Positions 61,346-64,000 of a stretch of 64,000 nt of DNA are shown here, piece by piece. The stretch's first letter is position 1. Every line of letters begins with the position of its first letter. Source of the stretch: Legionella_A sp963772805 (lineage in GTDB: Bacteria; Pseudomonadota; Gammaproteobacteria; Legionellales; Legionellaceae). Location of the stretch: the NCBI GenBank assembly GCA_963772805.1, contig CAVYYU010000005.1, positions 310,001-374,000 on the forward strand, written 5' to 3'. The notes under the pieces are model-generated. The model saw nothing but the letters and a program-made list of their open reading frames with translations, was not told the origin of the DNA and searched no databases. Both the position numbers and the translations under genes were made by a program.

Positions 61346-62137
61346 TTAACGGCCATAAGGTGGTGGGGCATAAAGTGGAGCACTGGGTTTGTTACTACCT
61401 GCGGCCTCCTCCTCGGTGAGAACCTGATTATTCAGAACTCTATTAGAATGAGAATCAAAAAATAGTCCAACACGGTCTGTATCAGCAAATGTTCTAATGG
61501 CGCGTCTCACTGGCTCTTGTGCATTTTCGCGGGCTTTATTGGTTGTTTGATTTTCTAAATTTCTTTGTGCAGATTCTACTAGACCGCCACTATATATAGT
61601 TGAGATCACACCGCTAACAAAGGCAAATAAAATTAAGTCTTCACTCATTAGCATGACGCCTAGATATACACCGCCAATGCCACTGGCAATTGAAGCCGCT
61701 ACTGCAAACACCGCGAGTGTCAGATATAATTTTTCGTCAAAAAGAGAAATTTCATTTGCTGATTTAGTTAAATCATCTAGCGTTGTTGATTCAAATTTTT
61801 TGTCTAGAATGTCGCCCATTTGTGCGGCAGTTTTTATAATGAATGCTTGTTCATTTGTCGTCAAATTCAGACCTTTCTCGCAGAGACTCGAGCCATACGT
61901 TTTAAGGACATTTTCAGCGGCTATTTTGTAATTCCCCTTTTCTAACTGAACTATTTGAAGTTTTAGCGTCTGCAATGCCAGGAGAATTTTGTTGAGATTT
62001 TCGTAGTAAGTGAGAGCGGAAGAGGCGCGCTGAGCTTGCGATCTTAGATCTTTTCGGAAAATAGTTAAATCGATAGGAAGTCCCTTGGCGTTATCTTCTA
62101 TACGCGCAAGCATATCTTTGCAATCTGAAAAGCTCAT
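61346..62137 (-). CDS. Membrane protein with PSAP and PPxY late-domain motifs (candidate effector)
   Basis: ATG 62137 is preferred over 62152 because GAGAG lies upstream of it. The 263-residue protein has a helical N-terminal part (1-130), two hydrophobic segments (about 137-160 and 167-187) and a cytosol-facing C-terminal part. The C-terminus contains P251-S-A-P254 and P258-P-P-Y261, three residues apart. These are the TSG101-binding and the NEDD4/WW-binding late-domain motifs used by viruses such as Ebola VP40. EEE at 242-244 precedes them. A PmrA-type box stands upstream. Function unknown; recruitment of host ESCRT or ubiquitin ligases is inference. Confidence 0.68.
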   Translation of the reverse strand: MSFSDCKDMLARIEDNAKGLPIDLTIFRKDLRSQAQRASSALTYYENLNKILLALQTLKLQIVQLEKGNYKIAAENVLKTYGSSLCEKGLNLTTNEQAFIIKTAAQMGDILDKKFESTTLDDLTKSANEISLFDEKLYLTLAVFAVAASIASGIGGVYLGVMLMSEDLILFAFVSGVISTIYSGGLVESAQRNLENQTTNKARENAQEPVRRAIRTFADTDRVGLFFDSHSNRVLNNQVLTEEEAAGSNKPSAPLYAPPPYGR

Positions 62138-62171
62138 GTGTTTATCTCTCATTCAGCGTTTTAAAAAGAGT

Positions 62172-62204
62172 ATTTTATTATCAAATTGTTAAGGAAACAT
62201 TAAG
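62172..62204 (-). promoter_or_regulatory. PmrA-type box and -10 of the PSAP/PPxY gene
   Basis: On the minus strand, half-sites CTTAATGTT and CTTAACAAT (62204-62185) are separated by TC. Seven bases later comes TAAAAT (62177-62172). Spacing equals that at 54421-54453. One core base of the second half-site deviates. Confidence 0.7.
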
Positions 62205-62264
62205 AAAATAATATACATAGTAATGCACAGATGCTTTATTGATGTGCAATCAAAGCTGGCGGCA

Positions 62265-64000
62265 CTAGTCCTGGCTATGTAATTCCTCTCTATTCTTAAA
62301 ATAATCGAGCGCATCAGGATTAGCTAGCGATTGCAGGTTGTTTACCGTTTGGCCGTGTACCACTTGACGTACGGCTAGCTCGACTATCTTGCCACTTATC
62401 GTGCGTGGGATATCGGCGACTTGCAGGATTTTGGCGGGCACATGCCGAGGGGACGCGTTGGTGCGTATGAGTTGGCGGATGCTGGTTTGCAGCGTTTCGT
62501 CCAAGGTCATACCTTCACGTAATTTAACAAACAAGATGATACGAACGTCATCTTGCCAGTCTTGGCCGATGACGACACTATCTAAAACATCCACTATTTT
62601 TTCAACTTGCCGATAAATTTCTGCCGTACCAATGCGCACGCCGCCGGGGTTGAGGGTAGCATCTGAACGGCCGTAAATAATCAGGCCCTGGTGTTTGGTT
62701 ACTTCGGCAAAATCACCATGTGCCCACACGCCTGGGAAGCGTTCAAAATAGGCATGCTTATAGTTGGCTTTATCAGGATCATGCCAAAAGCTGACCGGCA
62801 TAGACGGAAATGGTTTGGTGCAGACTAATTCACCTCGTGTTTCACGGACAGCCTGCCCTTGTTCGTCAAATACTTCGACGCTCATACCCAGACCTAAGCA
62901 TTGCAATTCACCGCGATAGACGGGGAGGATAGGATTGCCTAAAGCAAAGCAGGAAACAATGTCGGTACCGCCTGAAATAGAGCTGAGTTGAATGTGGGGT
63001 TTGATTTGCTGGTAGACAAAATCATAGTTTTTTGGCAATAGCGGCGAGCCTGTCGATAAAATACAGCGCAGATTTTTCATCGCAAAGAGTTGGCCTGGAT
63101 TTACACCGGCTTTGTCCACTGATGAGATAAACTTAGCGCTAGTGCCGAAGACGCTGATGTTTTCGTCATCGATTAGTTTAAATAGCCTGCTGGCATCTGG
63201 GAATGTTGGCGAGCCTTCATATAAGGTCAGGGTCGCACCTAAGGCTAATATCGATACCATCCAATTCCACATCATCCAACCGCAAGTGGTAAAGAAAAAT
63301 AAATTGTCATTTGAGGTGATATTGGTGTGCAGGCCTAACTCCTTCAAATGTTGTAGCAACACACCACCAGCACCATGAACGATGCATTTTGGTTTGCCGG
63401 TGGTGCCTGAAGAAAATAGAATATAGAGTGGATGGGCGAATGGTACGGAGGCAAACTCCAGCGCTTGATCCGGTTTGATAAAGTTATCCCAAGTAATCGC
63501 TTTCGGTATCATGCTTAAATCAATAGGATTGTTGAGAACAGGGCAGACAACGATATGCGTTAAACTGGGCATCATCGCGCCGACTGCCTGCGTTTTAGCG
63601 GTATCATCATGGATTTTTCCGTGATACTGATGGCCATCGCACACAAATAATACTTTGGGCTCAATTTGCCCGAGACGGTCAATGGCGGCATTGGCGCCAA
63701 AATCAGGTGAGCAGGACGACCAGATGGCCCCGAGGGCGGCGGTGGCGAGAAAAGCGATGATGGTGAAGGGCACGTTTGGCATGATGGCGGCAACGCGATC
63801 GCCACTTTGCACGCCCGCGTGTTTTAAACCAGCGGCACAAAGGCTAACTTGACGTCGCAGCTCACGATAACTTAAAACCTGACGATGGCCTTGTTCATCA
63901 AGGCTGACCAGTGCTGGATGATCGTCATTGCGTTCTAACAGTTTTTCAGCGTAATTGAAGGTAGCACCACTAAACCAGCGAGCATTGATCAGGTGGTCGT
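62265..64000 (-). CDS. Acetoacetyl-CoA synthetase (N-terminus outside window)
   Basis: The frame stays open to the window edge, giving at least 578 residues. It contains ARWFSGATFNYAEKLLE, the AMP-binding motif YILFSSGTTGKPKCIVHGAGG, TTCGWMMWNWMVS and the C-terminal lysine region near VPAKILQVADIPRTISGKIVE. These are typical of acetoacetyl-CoA synthetase, which activates acetoacetate with ATP and CoA. It would feed acetoacetate, an end product of aromatic and leucine breakdown, into acetyl-CoA or polyhydroxybutyrate metabolism. A GTG at 63812 is internal, not the start. Confidence 0.92.
   Translation of the reverse strand, partial: DHLINARWFSGATFNYAEKLLERNDDHPALVSLDEQGHRQVLSYRELRRQVSLCAAGLKHAGVQSGDRVAAIMPNVPFTIIAFLATAALGAIWSSCSPDFGANAAIDRLGQIEPKVLFVCDGHQYHGKIHDDTAKTQAVGAMMPSLTHIVVCPVLNNPIDLSMIPKAITWDNFIKPDQALEFASVPFAHPLYILFSSGTTGKPKCIVHGAGGVLLQHLKELGLHTNITSNDNLFFFTTCGWMMWNWMVSILALGATLTLYEGSPTFPDASRLFKLIDDENISVFGTSAKFISSVDKAGVNPGQLFAMKNLRCILSTGSPLLPKNYDFVYQQIKPHIQLSSISGGTDIVSCFALGNPILPVYRGELQCLGLGMSVEVFDEQGQAVRETRGELVCTKPFPSMPVSFWHDPDKANYKHAYFERFPGVWAHGDFAEVTKHQGLIIYGRSDATLNPGGVRIGTAEIYRQVEKIVDVLDSVVIGQDWQDDVRIILFVKLREGMTLDETLQTSIRQLIRTNASPRHVPAKILQVADIPRTISGKIVELAVRQVVHGQTVNNLQSLANPDALDYFKNREELHSQD

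Overview
The window reads as chromosome of a Legionella/Coxiella-like gammaproteobacterium (order Legionellales by inference). It is mostly compact housekeeping DNA: nlpD-rpoS, yebC-ruvC-ruvA, yibN-grxC-secB-gpsA, gshA-gshB, glyQ-glyS and metN-metI-metQ. Two things point to a host-associated lifestyle: a Com1-type DsbA protein, and several unknown genes with eukaryote-directed motifs. A PmrA/PmrB-like two-component system is encoded here. PmrA-type direct repeats (two cTTAATatT-like half-sites, 2-nt spacer) sit exactly 7 nt upstream of a -10 element before three of the unknown genes. That arrangement is known from Dot/Icm effector promoters in Legionella and Coxiella, so these genes are treated as candidate secreted effectors. 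No Dot/Icm gene is visible, so this remains inference.

Layout. 0-9 kb: envelope and secreted proteins (partial beta-barrel, small Cys/Pro protein, large secreted protein, second barrel), a degraded stretch with a heptamer repeat, a serine hydrolase, a membrane GGDEF protein, a DnaA-box cluster and tRNA-Phe. 9-22 kb: yggX, a chagasin-like inhibitor, malic enzyme, surE, a DedA-like gene, nlpD-rpoS, a 138-residue U-box protein ending in a CaaX box, a sterol-desaturase-like protein, a nitrilase-family amidase, hmgA and yebC-ruvC-ruvA. 22.3-25.8 kb: a complete three-recombinase RIT-type element with perfect 70-bp terminal inverted repeats, lying where ruvB would normally follow ruvA. 25.8-34.5 kb: the PmrAB-like system, yciB, a DMT transporter, a candidate effector with an HAD-like start, phhB-hisC and three type IV pilus minor pilin genes. 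34.5-44 kb: a candidate effector with a deaminase-fold signature, gpsA-secB-grxC-yibN, an unknown membrane protein, gshA-gshB, trmL and mlaA. 44-52.7 kb: a proline iminopeptidase homologue lacking its nucleophilic serine, uvrD, com1, glyQS, rsmJ and a small PA3496-like gene. 53-62 kb: an accessory region with four candidate effectors around metNIQ, an ISAs1-family insertion with a 10-bp target duplication, and two copies of a dispersed palindrome. The window ends inside an acetoacetyl-CoA synthetase gene.

How the parts may work together (inference): the PmrAB-like system would switch on effector genes inside the host. The U-box/CaaX protein could place ubiquitin-ligase activity on a host membrane, and the PSAP/PPxY protein could recruit ESCRT or NEDD4-family proteins. 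PhhB, a HisC-like aminotransferase and HmgA fit use of aromatic amino acids as carbon. Glutathione synthesis, DsbA/Com1 and the rhodaneses fit redox and sulfur handling. Start sites were moved to internal codons where a clear ribosome binding site, overlap or promoter supported it; each case is stated.
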